The position numbers and the translations under genes are program-made. A stretch of DNA of 46,432 bases. Source: Elusimicrobiota bacterium (lineage in GTDB: Bacteria; Elusimicrobiota; UBA8919). Location of the stretch: the NCBI GenBank assembly GCA_003452965.1, contig DMMW01000028.1, positions 1,661 to 48,092 on the forward strand, written 5' to 3'. Under the pieces are notes generated by a model. The model was not told the DNA's origin and did no database searches. It saw nothing but the letters and a program-made list of their open reading frames with translations. Shown one piece after another: positions 31,078-41,600 of the stretch (within the stretch, counting starts at the first letter, position 1; each line of letters opens with the position of its first letter).

Positions 31078-32457
31078 CTATTCTTTTTCTTTAAGTTTCC
31101 AGTGTCCGGTTTTGTCGGGCCCTACCCGATGTAAAATGCCTTTTGTTTTTAGTTTAGCAATATTATTTTCTACTGCAGTTGAACTTATTCCTATCCTTTC
31201 TGCAATTTCTACTATTGTTACGAATTTATTCTCATAAATAATATCAAGAATCTTAATTTGATTTACACCCAACTTTACACCCAACTTTACACCCAACTTT
31301 AGATTTTTATCTAATTCATCAGTTCTTTTTAAAGCATATTTGGGATTACGATAGAAAGTAACTCTGAAAAAACTATCTGATTCAAAAACGGGTTCTTTGA
31401 GCCCCGCTTCCTTCATATATTCACACATTCTATTAATGCCTGAGCCAACTCTTTCCATTTTGTTCATACGGTGAAACAAATCTGCAACAATAAGATTGCG
31501 CCGTATAGATTCTTTACCAAAATTCTCTTTAGTCAATCCTGATGGAAGTCCACCCGGATTAACTATTTCTATTCTATCATCAAAAACATTTACAGAGATG
31601 TTAGTACCTTGTATACTATAATCACGATGGACAACAGCATTTACTAAAGCCTCTCGTAATGCATCAAGCGGAATTTCGTAAATATCATAACGGTTTAATT
31701 CGTGAATTTCACTTCTAATATTAAGATGTTTCTTCAAAAATGACATTGACTCATTTAATTGCGTAAATAAGTCGTTACGCACATCTTTTCTATCATAAAT
31801 ATGTGTTTTTGTCATGCCTTTAAATGCACCAAGGATAATTTCCGAATGGGGAATAAATTTTCCAATTTCTTTCGCAAACATTAATGCACCGGCATTACAA
31901 ATTTTATCATCCTTATAAATACCCAAACTAGATAATAAAGGATGAATTGTTTCTTTGCTTATTTTGTACGATACTTCTGACTCCTTGGTAAATATTTTGA
32001 CTTTTTCGAAAGAAATGTCTTTAAAAGAAAAACCTTTACAAGGTAATCCCTCAAAAGATATATCTGCAGATTCCCGAAACATTGTGCGAATTTCCAAATG
32101 AGTCATTTTTTGTGTTACTGCATCAAGACGGCGAAAATATCCCGAAGAACATCTGTGGGGTTTTTCATTACCTTCGGATATCTCTATAACTACTACTTTA
32201 TCAACTTGTGAGATTTTTGAAATTGTGATTTGTGGTTCGCAATTTCGCGCTAATGATAAAATTTCGGCTTTCAACCGATTAGTAAGTTTTTCACCGATTA
32301 TTTTGCCAGCATCATTGACACCAAGAAGTATGAACCCACCTTTTGCATTTGCCATTGATGCAATATCGCGATCAATTTTAGAAGTATATTTTTCCTTAAA
32401 TTCAACTGTTAAACCCTCGCCTTCTGCTATAATAAGATTTAATTCTTTAGAGTTCAT
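31078..32457 (-). CDS. AlbA_2-domain ATP-binding regulator
   Basis: A 459-residue protein of the group often labelled RecG-like or Schlafen AlbA_2 transcriptional regulators. Residues about 8-130 are the AlbA_2 (divergent AAA_4) domain (EGLTVEFKEKYTSKIDRDIASMANAKGGFILLGV); about 250-370 an ATPase-like part (REALVNAVVHRDY, RIEIVNPGGLPSG, NLIVADLFHRMNKMERVGSGI); the C-terminus is a winged helix (ILDIIYENKFVTIVEIAERI). The middle linker has KLGV three times. It overlaps hsdM by 11 bases and is thus built into the restriction operon. Probable role: sensing or regulation; AlbA_2 of Schlafen type can also be a nuclease. Confidence 0.88.
   Translation of the reverse strand: MNSKELNLIIAEGEGLTVEFKEKYTSKIDRDIASMANAKGGFILLGVNDAGKIIGEKLTNRLKAEILSLARNCEPQITISKISQVDKVVVIEISEGNEKPHRCSSGYFRRLDAVTQKMTHLEIRTMFRESADISFEGLPCKGFSFKDISFEKVKIFTKESEVSYKISKETIHPLLSSLGIYKDDKICNAGALMFAKEIGKFIPHSEIILGAFKGMTKTHIYDRKDVRNDLFTQLNESMSFLKKHLNIRSEIHELNRYDIYEIPLDALREALVNAVVHRDYSIQGTNISVNVFDDRIEIVNPGGLPSGLTKENFGKESIRRNLIVADLFHRMNKMERVGSGINRMCEYMKEAGLKEPVFESDSFFRVTFYRNPKYALKRTDELDKNLKLGVKLGVKLGVNQIKILDIIYENKFVTIVEIAERIGISSTAVENNIAKLKTKGILHRVGPDKTGHWKLKEKE
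31265..31300 (-). repeat. 12-bp tandem repeat (KLGV x3)
   Basis: Three exact copies of ACACCCAACTTT in the linker of the AlbA_2 gene, each coding for KLGV. Copy-number change would be in frame and alter linker length only. Confidence 0.9.
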
Positions 32458-34027
32458 AACCCAATCCTTTAAGGTTTTTCTTTATTTCGGTTTCAAGTCC
32501 TTTTGATTTATTGAATTGTTCCGATAGTTCTTTTGTTAGTCGTTTCATTTTATCGTTGAATGCTTCATTATCTTCTTCTATTTCTTCAGTTCCTACATAT
32601 CTGCCTGGAGTCAATATATAGCCCTGCTGTTTTATTTCTTCAAGTGTTGCTGATTTACAAAACCCCTTTTCATCTTTATACCTGCCGCCTTCACCACGCC
32701 ATGTATGATAAACCGAAGAAATTTTATCTATTTCTTTATCAGTAAGTTCTCTGTGCCTACGGTCTATCATTATACCCATTTTACGAGCATCTATGAAAAG
32801 AACTTTGCCTCTCCTGTCTTTGAATTTGTGATTTTTTTTATCACGAGCAGTAAACCAGAGACAGGCAGGTATCATTACATTATAAAAAAGTTGCGTTGGT
32901 AAAGAAACCATACAATCAATAAGGTCGGCTTCAATTATGTTTTTTCTTATTTCGCCTTCGTTTGATTGGTTAGACGACATAGAACCGTTTGCTAATACAA
33001 AACCGGCTATACCTGTAGGTGACAAATGGTGAATAAAATGTTGTACCCAAGCAAAATTTGCGTTACCTGTCGGCGGAACCCCGAATTTCCATCTTATGTC
33101 ATCTCTTAATAGTTCACCCTTCCAGTCACTATCATTAAATGGTGGATTGGCTAATATAAAGTCTGCTTTTAGGTCTTTATGTTCATCTTTTAAGAAACTA
33201 CCTTCGTTATTCCACGCTATATTTGAATCAATTCTTCTTATTGCAAGATTCATTTTGCAAAGTCGCCATGTGGTTTGGTTAGATTCTTGCCCATTTATTG
33301 CAATATCACCAATTTTTCCGTCATGTGCTTTCACAAATTTTTCGCTTTGGACAAACATACCACCTGAACCACAGCAAGGGTCAAATATACGGCCTTTATA
33401 TGGTTCCATCATTTCTATGAGTAAATTTACTATGCTTCTTGGTGTATAAAACTGTCCACCTCGTTTGCCTTCTGAGTCGGCAAACTGTCCCAAGAAATAT
33501 TCATAGACTCTGCCTAAAATATCTTTACTACGGTTTTCATAATCACCTAAACCAATAGTTCCTATCAGGTCTATTAATTCACCAAGCCGTTGTTTATCCA
33601 ATGATTCTCTTGCATAATTTTTAGGAAGAACACCTTTTAATGACAAATTTTCTTTTTCAATTAAATCCATTGCATCGTCTATTATTTTGCCTATCGTAGG
33701 TTGTTTTGCTTTTTTTTGTAGATATTGCCAACGTGCTTTTTCTGGAACATAAAATATATTTAATGCTTTATATTCGTCTTTATCTTCAATCGCTTCGTAA
33801 CGGGCATCTGGTTCTTTTACAAATAGGTCGCTTTTAGGATTGGCAACTTCCTTTTCAAGTTGTTTGTGACGTTCTTCAAATGCATCTGATATGTATTTTA
33901 GAAATATTAATCCTAATACAATATGTTTGTATTCTGCGGCATCCATGTTGTTTCGCAACTTATCTGCTGCTTTCCAAAGTTTTTCTTCAAAACCAAGGTT
34001 CCCACCATTTGAATTATTTTTTTTCAT
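32447..34027 (-). CDS. hsdM: Type I restriction enzyme, HsdM methyltransferase
   Basis: A 526-residue N6-adenine methyltransferase. The N-terminal HsdM_N helical domain (LWKAADKLRNNMDAAEYKHI) is followed by the SAM-binding motif I (D216-PCCGSGG) after GGQFYTPRSIV, and the catalytic motif IV N294-PPF. It methylates the host copy of the HsdS target and is also needed for restriction. Normal length and no lesions. It opens the operon; the next gene starts inside its last codons. The 146-bp gap before it separates it from the helicase gene and should hold the promoter. Confidence 0.97.
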   Translation of the reverse strand: MKKNNSNGGNLGFEEKLWKAADKLRNNMDAAEYKHIVLGLIFLKYISDAFEERHKQLEKEVANPKSDLFVKEPDARYEAIEDKDEYKALNIFYVPEKARWQYLQKKAKQPTIGKIIDDAMDLIEKENLSLKGVLPKNYARESLDKQRLGELIDLIGTIGLGDYENRSKDILGRVYEYFLGQFADSEGKRGGQFYTPRSIVNLLIEMMEPYKGRIFDPCCGSGGMFVQSEKFVKAHDGKIGDIAINGQESNQTTWRLCKMNLAIRRIDSNIAWNNEGSFLKDEHKDLKADFILANPPFNDSDWKGELLRDDIRWKFGVPPTGNANFAWVQHFIHHLSPTGIAGFVLANGSMSSNQSNEGEIRKNIIEADLIDCMVSLPTQLFYNVMIPACLWFTARDKKNHKFKDRRGKVLFIDARKMGIMIDRRHRELTDKEIDKISSVYHTWRGEGGRYKDEKGFCKSATLEEIKQQGYILTPGRYVGTEEIEEDNEAFNDKMKRLTKELSEQFNKSKGLETEIKKNLKGLGYEL

Positions 34028-34173
34028 AATTGTTTATCCTATTTTTATTGTTAAATATTATCATTTTTCGTTAGTTTTTACAATGAAGCTCCCTGCGGCA
34101 AGATGCAGAGTTTTCTGCGAAAAAGTATAAAAACCAATATTTTAATTAAAAATCTCTTTATTATTTAAATATT

Positions 34174-37100
34174 TCAATTTTTAACACTCGAACATATATT
34201 ATTAAATGGGCAATAATTACAATACTTATATGCCGGTTTCGCTTCAAATTTTCTATTTCTTATTCCTGATGTAACATTATCAATTTTTTGTTTTATTTTT
34301 TCTATCATTTTTTCATCGGGCTGAATTGAACCTATTACTCCGGTATTTACAAAATGTAATTCAACGGATTTTGGCAGTTTACCGGTTAGTTTCTGCCAAA
34401 CCAAAGAATAGATTGCTAATTGGGTACTATCTTTAGCTCTTTTATCGGCATCTTTTTTATTGGAAACCTCGGATGTCTTAAAATCTATTATGACAGTGTT
34501 CTTACCATCGTAATCCACCCTGTCAAACCTTCCTATTATTATATCTCCGCCATATTTAATCTTAAATCTTTTTTCAATATATTTAGGAATTGTATCCTCA
34601 TTTTCTGATCTATAAAAAAATTTCCTAAGTGTTTCCCTGCCCTCCTCCAGCCGTTGTTCTTCATGTTCAATAGACAAAAAACCGACCGATTCCCAGTGGG
34701 CTTTAAATTTATCAATAAGCTCGCCAAGCAATACCGATTTTTTATCCATTTTTCTTTTATAGTAGAATTGGATTGTCTCGTGAATCGCATTCCCATAAAT
34801 TATAGCATGATTCGCCATAACAGGAATTCTTAATATATGTATATATTTATATTTCAGCGGGCAAGTCAAATAATCGTCAATTTGCAGATAACTAACCGAA
34901 AGTTGCTTTTTTATTCTTATATTATCGCTCTTCCGACTTTCTACAACTTCATTTTTTCTGATTGCTTCCAAAGGATTAAGCTTTTTTAACTGTATTTTGG
35001 ATTGTGGTAAATTAAGCGATTCAAATACAAACTGACTTATTTTTCTTTCACGCTGTCCACCATAATCTGATGCAGATGTAAGATATAGCTCGTCTTTTGC
35101 CCTGGTCATTCCAACATAAAACAAACGCCTTTCTTCCTGCTTATGAACCCCACTCCACTTCTTTGCATCCGTGGATTCAAGTTCGTTATCTTCTTGAATT
35201 TCTTTATTATCTTTAAACGAATTTATACTCTTGTTTTTTCGTGGAGAGAGTTGAACATCGCCGGAAGACAAAATATCTTTTATCAATTTTTCAGGGATTT
35301 CCAAAACATCTTTCCTTCCGTTAACAGGAAATTTTCCCTGCACAAGCGAAACCATAAAAACAACCGAAAATTCCAATCCTTTGGCTTTGTGTATCGTCAA
35401 TATATTTACTGCATCTGTGTCTGTATCCGCCTCCGCAGTCGCAGGATTACTGCCTGCATCAATAAGATTTGTAAGATGCGCTATAAAAAATTGTACTTTA
35501 TCATTTTTAGATACCTCTGCAAAATTTCTTATAATTTCAAAGAATAATGCTACATTAGAAACCTTTTCTATTGATTGTTCATCTTTTTTATCAACAAGTT
35601 TTTTAATCCAGCTTGTATCGTTAATAAATTTGTAGAGTATTTGTCCGGTAGAAAACTCTTTGGAAGCATCTATATATTTTCTAATATCTTCAATTATCTT
35701 TTTTGCAATTTCTTTTCCCGAATCGCTAATACCTTCCAAATTCAAATTGTTGAATATTTTATAGATAGATGTCTTTCTTTTTGAAGCTTCATTAAGACAG
35801 ATTGTCAAATCCTCCATAGGCATATTGTAAATATCGGAAGATGCAAGATGAAATAACGAAATATTATCGGATAAATCCGAAATTATTTTTAAAAAAGAAA
35901 TCAATATTTTAACTTCTTCTCGTGCATATAATCCGCTACTTCCTGAAAAATGCCATGGAATGTTTTTGATATTCAGAGATTTTATAATCGGTTCAGCATC
36001 ATTATTTGAACGAACAAGAACTGCAAAATCATTATATTTTTTTCCTTCTGTTATTAATTCCAGAATCTTTTCTGCAACAAAATCCGCTTCTGCAGAAACT
36101 GTACTGAAATGATGATTAAATACGGCGGTTTTGAGTTTTAGGGTTTTAGAGTTTTCGTCATAATCCGTCAGAAGTCGGGTTTGGCGAATCCGCCCCACCG
36201 CTAAATCGTTGTTGGGCAAACGTTGGTTCAGCTCCGGAATATCCTCTTGTTCCTTTGTTTGAATAGAAATTAGTTTTTTATTGATTTTATTTCTTACTTC
36301 CAGACGGTCTGGATTATTAAATTTTATCAGATTATACGATATGTCAAGTATGCACTGGTTTGAACGGTAGTTTTTATTTAAAACAACCTGTTTCGCTTTT
36401 GGATAGTCTCTTTTGAAATTCAAAATATTTGTTATTGCCGCTCCACGAAACCGAAAGATACTCTGGTCGTCGTCTCCTACTACGGTAATATTTCTTTCTT
36501 TATTCAGTAACATTTTTAATAACTGGAACTGTGAATAGTTTGTATCCTGAAATTCATCAACAAGAATATATTTAAACTTATCCCGATATTTTTTTAATAT
36601 TGACGGATGTTCCCTGAATAGTTTTAGAACAAGCCACACCTGGTCGCTAAAATCAATAAATCCATGCTTAATTTTCAACTCTTCATATTTTTTATAAATT
36701 TCGGACAATTCTTTTTGTATCAGATATTCATCTTTTAATTCAACGTCTTTAGAACTTTTCTTTACTGCATTTTCAAAATTTTTGATGTAATTATCATAGT
36801 CCTCATAAGAAACATCCTCATCTTTCAAACGAGAAAACATAAACAGTATTGCTTCTATATGTTTCATTGGATTTCCTAATGGTCTTAATTTATCCATTGG
36901 AAACTCAAAAAGATGCTCTTTAAAAAATACTATCTGCTGGGGCAACGCCATAACTTTAAAATTATTTGTCAAACCCAGATAAATAGATTCATCTTCCAGA
37001 ATTCTATTACCAAAAGAATGAAATGTGGATATCCATACATCGGCAAAACCATATGGAACCAACATATCTACCCGTTCCTGCATTTCTGCCGCGGCTTTTT

Positions 37101-37308
37101 CGGTAAACGTAAGCGCCAGTATTTCGTCGGGTTTCGCTTTTTTATCTGAAATTAGATGTGCGATTCTGTGGGCTATTACGGTGGTCTTACCTGTTCCAGC
37201 GCCTGCTACAATCAGAAGCGGTCCTTTATTATGCGTAATCGCTTTCTTCTGTTCAGTATTGACTTGCAATAGATTTTCTTGTATGGAAAGTAGTTTATTT
37301 TTAGACAT
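34174..37308 (-). CDS. UvrD-like helicase with Cas4/RecB-type nuclease
   Basis: A 1044-residue fusion. Residues 15-700 are an SF1A UvrD/PcrA helicase: Walker A IVAGAGTGKTT (Lys41), LVDEFQDTNYSQ, VVGDDDQSIFRFRGA, TIHKAKGLEF and RRLFYVGMTRAKDELY. The C-terminal part is a PD-(D/E)XK nuclease (GRFDRVDYDGKNTVIIDFKTS, with D, D and K) with a probable 4Fe-4S clasp: Cys in YLTCPLKYKY plus C1030, C1033 and C1039. This is the AddB/Cas4-like layout and suits end resection or defence. An insertion at about residues 350-385 (IPELNQRLPNNDL... to NHHF) lies between conserved motifs and is encoded by GC-richer DNA. Confidence 0.92.
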   Translation of the reverse strand: MSKNKLLSIQENLLQVNTEQKKAITHNKGPLLIVAGAGTGKTTVIAHRIAHLISDKKAKPDEILALTFTEKAAAEMQERVDMLVPYGFADVWISTFHSFGNRILEDESIYLGLTNNFKVMALPQQIVFFKEHLFEFPMDKLRPLGNPMKHIEAILFMFSRLKDEDVSYEDYDNYIKNFENAVKKSSKDVELKDEYLIQKELSEIYKKYEELKIKHGFIDFSDQVWLVLKLFREHPSILKKYRDKFKYILVDEFQDTNYSQFQLLKMLLNKERNITVVGDDDQSIFRFRGAAITNILNFKRDYPKAKQVVLNKNYRSNQCILDISYNLIKFNNPDRLEVRNKINKKLISIQTKEQEDIPELNQRLPNNDLAVGRIRQTRLLTDYDENSKTLKLKTAVFNHHFSTVSAEADFVAEKILELITEGKKYNDFAVLVRSNNDAEPIIKSLNIKNIPWHFSGSSGLYAREEVKILISFLKIISDLSDNISLFHLASSDIYNMPMEDLTICLNEASKRKTSIYKIFNNLNLEGISDSGKEIAKKIIEDIRKYIDASKEFSTGQILYKFINDTSWIKKLVDKKDEQSIEKVSNVALFFEIIRNFAEVSKNDKVQFFIAHLTNLIDAGSNPATAEADTDTDAVNILTIHKAKGLEFSVVFMVSLVQGKFPVNGRKDVLEIPEKLIKDILSSGDVQLSPRKNKSINSFKDNKEIQEDNELESTDAKKWSGVHKQEERRLFYVGMTRAKDELYLTSASDYGGQRERKISQFVFESLNLPQSKIQLKKLNPLEAIRKNEVVESRKSDNIRIKKQLSVSYLQIDDYLTCPLKYKYIHILRIPVMANHAIIYGNAIHETIQFYYKRKMDKKSVLLGELIDKFKAHWESVGFLSIEHEEQRLEEGRETLRKFFYRSENEDTIPKYIEKRFKIKYGGDIIIGRFDRVDYDGKNTVIIDFKTSEVSNKKDADKRAKDSTQLAIYSLVWQKLTGKLPKSVELHFVNTGVIGSIQPDEKMIEKIKQKIDNVTSGIRNRKFEAKPAYKYCNYCPFNNICSSVKN

Positions 37309-37445
37309 AGTAGTAATACAAGTTAAAAGTTTCCGATACTAATGCTTTAGCGGACCCGCCTACGACTTGATGGCGGAAAAAAGGTATATTACCTCAATTT
37401 TTAATCCCACAACATTATCGGGACAAGTTTTTTCATTTTATATTT

Positions 37446-38285
37446 TTAATTGTTTTCTGCCGGAATATCATACTTTTTTAATTCAGTAATCCTTTTTTCC
37501 AAAAAACCGGATGATTGGGTAGTAAGTATTTTCCCTATTTCAGGGGCATAGTATTCATATGACCATGAATCAGACCTGATTAACTGTTTTTTAATTTTCA
37601 AACAATCATTAAATTCACCTGCTAAAACTTTGACATGTTCTTTTTTTGACAAAACTGTATACCTTATTTTCCCGATAGTCCATTCCTTATTAATTTCAAG
37701 CGGAAATAAAAACACATTTGCAATTATAATCCCTTTACTATTTGTTTCGTATACGCCGTCTTTGGTTTTTTTATAATATTTTGTAAAACCTTGCACATAT
37801 CTGCCTTTTGTATAAAGAGTCCTTTCTATTTGATAGACGCTATCCTTAACAGCAATAATCCGATTATTTGCCAACATATATCTGCCTAAAGTATCCGAAT
37901 CCACTTCAATCCATTCTGATTTTTTTGTTAATGGAAAATAATCAACTATTTCAAGCCACGCTTTTCTTGCATCCTTAGCCCATTCAGTTTCAGGAAAACT
38001 GTTCATCACCCTTTTATAATATACTTTTGCCTCTTTATCATTCTCTATATTTTGCTGATATATCCGCCCGATAATAAACATCACTTCCGAGATTCTGGAA
38101 TTTTCTGGATATTTATCAATTATTGATTGATATTTATCTATTGCCTCAATAAATTTCCCGTTCTGAAGCAGCTTTTCCGCTTTCTTGAACTGATAGTTTA
38201 TACCACAACCGGCGAAAAGTAAAGCAGCAAAAATAATTGCATTTATTATGACCTTATACCTTGTGTTTATAACTCGACTCATCAT
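37446..38285 (-). CDS. TPR lipoprotein
   Basis: A 279-residue envelope lipoprotein. The signal peptide ends LFAGC, so Cys27 is lipidated. Residues about 30-115 are two to three TPR units of BamD/YbgF type (KAEKLLQNGKFIEAIDKYQS, RIYQQNIENDKEAKVYYKRV). The rest is a beta-rich domain (KTKDGVYETNSKGIIIANVF..., KIRYTVLSKKEHVKVLAGEF) of a kind found in proteins that hold a DUF-type barrel. Its ATG overlaps the VanZ-like stop (ATGA). Role unknown; TPR lipoproteins often serve envelope assembly. Confidence 0.83.
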   Translation of the reverse strand: MMSRVINTRYKVIINAIIFAALLFAGCGINYQFKKAEKLLQNGKFIEAIDKYQSIIDKYPENSRISEVMFIIGRIYQQNIENDKEAKVYYKRVMNSFPETEWAKDARKAWLEIVDYFPLTKKSEWIEVDSDTLGRYMLANNRIIAVKDSVYQIERTLYTKGRYVQGFTKYYKKTKDGVYETNSKGIIIANVFLFPLEINKEWTIGKIRYTVLSKKEHVKVLAGEFNDCLKIKKQLIRSDSWSYEYYAPEIGKILTTQSSGFLEKRITELKKYDIPAENN

Positions 38286-38647
38286 GGTCTTTCACCTTTT
38301 TTCAAATAAATAAAAACCACTAATAAAATACCTATTGCATCAATTAAAACATCGCCAAAATTACCATCACGGTTAGGAATAAATGACTGATGGAATTCAT
38401 CACTTACAGCATAAAGAAGAGAAAGAAATGATGACCAGAAAATAATAGCGGTAAATGATAGAAAAAATGATTTCCTGAAAGCCCTATACAAAAGTAGTGT
38501 CAGAATAAAATATTCAACTATATGCGCAGCTTTCCTGAGTAATAAATCATAGATACCTAATCCTGTATCCAAACCGGGAATATCGGATAAATAAAATATC
38601 AGATAACACCAAATAAACACCGGCAACCACAACTTTATAAATTTCAT
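38282..38647 (-). CDS. VanZ-like membrane protein
   Basis: A 121-residue protein with four membrane spans and the VanZ-family pattern: FYLSDIPG near the first span, KAAHIVEYFILTLLLYRAF in the second, and AVSDEFHQSFIPNRDGNFGDVLIDAIG before the last. VanZ of Enterococcus gives low-level teicoplanin resistance; most relatives have no known job. It precedes the TPR lipoprotein with a four-base overlap. Confidence 0.9.
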   Translation of the reverse strand: MKFIKLWLPVFIWCYLIFYLSDIPGLDTGLGIYDLLLRKAAHIVEYFILTLLLYRAFRKSFFLSFTAIIFWSSFLSLLYAVSDEFHQSFIPNRDGNFGDVLIDAIGILLVVFIYLKKGERP

Positions 38648-38677
38648 AATTTTAAAATTATATTAGTTCCTTGGCTT

Positions 38678-41600
38678 TCATTTAATAATAGCCACTTTTT
38701 TAAGTACTTTAATCGTCTTTTCTCCGTCTTTATGCGCTCTGACTAAATATAGATATATACCAGATGCCTTATTAGATACATCCCACATGTATTCGTAGGC
38801 ATATTTATTGTTCTTTATTATAGGTTGTGTGTATATTTTATCGCTTTGTACCAATTCACCTGCTATGTTGTATATATATATTTCTACATAGTCGGCTATA
38901 CCACATTCCATATGTATAGTCGGCTGATAGCCGTTCTTTGCCGGGTTCGGATACGCGTATACCTCACCTTTTACAAAAACATCCGATGGCGCTAATCGTT
39001 TTGATGATGCTAATAGCTGTGATGGCTGACCATCGTATTTTACTCCTACTATCTTGTTCGCTCCATTCATATACACACTCTTCCCAAATACGTTGCATAC
39101 AGTTATGTTTGTTCCACATACTGCTATGTCACTGGTAGGTGCATATACTATTCCTTGGAGTTCTCCACTGCCATTTAAATGTACCGCCTGACTGGTATTA
39201 CAGTATATTATCAAGTTGTTTGGACTACCGTTGCTGTGAACTTCGCTCTCGTCTGGTATACTTATTTTGCCTTTGGAGTATATGCGTATCCTGCCTTTGA
39301 AGTATAGTTTTGAGTTCGCTGATAGCTTTATCCCATTGAAATAATACGTCCCTGTGGATATGGTTAGGGTATCATTACTGTTTATTGTGAGTACTCCATT
39401 TACAAGCGCTTGATTACCTGCGATAGTTAACGGTATTTTGAAATTATCATTATTGTTAGCTACTTCGGACTCTATCGCACTCAAATCAATTATATTTGAA
39501 TTTATTGTTACAGTACTATAAATTATATTTCCTGTTACTTTACTACAACCACATAAATTTACTGGCTTACCTTCAGCATTGCCAATTATTTTTGATTCGT
39601 TATATAACTTTACATTCAGATAACTTTTTACATCCCCATAAATTTGTGCTGTATCATACAACGCTATCCCCCACTTTCCATACGCCGCATATTCGGATAT
39701 ATATGTTACTGTAAACGTACTTACTTTTGCTTCTTTTATATTATTTATATTCCTATATTCAATCGTATTCACACCTTCAGGTAGAGTAAATGTTGTAATG
39801 TATATATTCCAGCCATCTTGTCCTGAGCTTGTCGAAGAATTTATTCTATATTCAATATCTTGCGTTTTCACACCTTCTGTTACAAGTGTTAACGGTGTTT
39901 TTGGTGATATTATCGTCCTACCAAATGCTTCGTATTTAGGTTCTCCTATTTTTATTTCTATATCTTGTATTGTAACTGTCGTTACAACAATCATCATAGT
40001 GTTTAGTTTTTCTGTATTATCTGATTGGTCAATTGCATAGTACCGGATTGTGTATGTACCTAAAGACGGGTAGATAGGTAATCCGCCGGCTGGCGGAGTA
40101 GAAGAATAAAGAGAATATGTGCTGGTGCTATCTATTGAATAATATATTTCCTTTACTCCAGATACTACACCGTTTATTGATAGATCATCTTCTGCTATTA
40201 TTGTTATTTTTGAGTTAGTACTTATGTATATTTTATTTCCTACTTGGTACTTACTACCTACTACTTGTAATTGACTCTTTGGCGGTGTATTATCTGATAG
40301 TGTACTTTGATAATGTTCCACTACTTCTTCTGCTGTTAATGCACGGTTATATATTTTCACTTCATCTATTATGCCGTCAAATCTACCTGTAGTTGGACCC
40401 TGCCTGCCTATATTTAATATAGATGAATTTGTATCTATTTTTCCTGTTACGGTTGTCTGTGCCATCAATACACCATCCTGATACAATTTCATATTATTAC
40501 ATCCACCTGCAGAATCGTATGTCCCAACAAGATGATGCCATACCCCTGTGTCAGAACATGTCCAACTTTTTTCTACCGATTTAGATACACAATTTACATA
40601 TATTTTGAAATATGCTTTATCACTTGCTGCTAATATATATACTCCTTTATCTATAATTCTTCTTGTTGGTCCGTTATCCTGTGTTATTCTATCACTCTTT
40701 ACCCATGCTTCAAGTGTTATTGCGTTGGTTATATCCAAACTATTATTATCTGATATACTTACATATTTATTTGTCCCGTCAAATTCTAACGCTTTCCCTA
40801 TTATTCCATTAACTCTAACAGGATTATTAACTAATGTACCATTATTATTATTAGAAGTATCTTCAGCCACTATTCCGCTACATTCGTCAAAATGCCAAGT
40901 CCCTACAGAATCGTCAATCACAGGAGATTCATTAATAATTAAACTAACATTATGTTTTGCAGCATATGAAGAAAATCCAACAGGAAACTCATATATAAAT
41001 GGATAAATAATACTTGCTTGTAAAGTAATTGGGTATGTAATACTTTCTGTAAATGTTTCTGGTATATCAATTTCAAATATAATATTCTTTGTTGAGCCGG
41101 CAGGTACCACAACTGTATCAGGTAAACCAATCCACTCTGAAGGAATATCAGAAATCAAATTTAATTTATATATATCTTCCATAGTTCCTTTATTAAAAAT
41201 CGTTACGGCATAACTAACTTTATCACCTAATTTTGCAGTTAATTCAGCAGGATTTATTTGTAAATCAAATGAATGTATTTCTTTTGTTATTTCAATTATT
41301 GAAGGAACAAATTCATATCCAAACACAGTATTTTTTATCGAATTATATACATCAAACTTTGCTTTCAAAAATACCAATTCATCTTGCGAAACAGTAAAAT
41401 TATAATTAATTTCTTTTATATTGTTCGGAATTTCAAGAACTATCTGTTGGTCGCTATTCTTCAGCTTGCCGATAACATCCTGTATTATATATCTTACCTT
41501 TGAATAGTTGCCAAATTTGATACTATTAACTCCAACTACGTCAACAACACTACTGTCACTCAACACTTTTAAATCAACAGACCTCGGATTTGCATTTGTT

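Noticed and set aside
34174..37308. Helicase-nuclease as a type IV or Cas4 adaptation protein
   Set aside because: No CRISPR parts in the window; the layout fits UvrD-RecB or AddB-like fusions.
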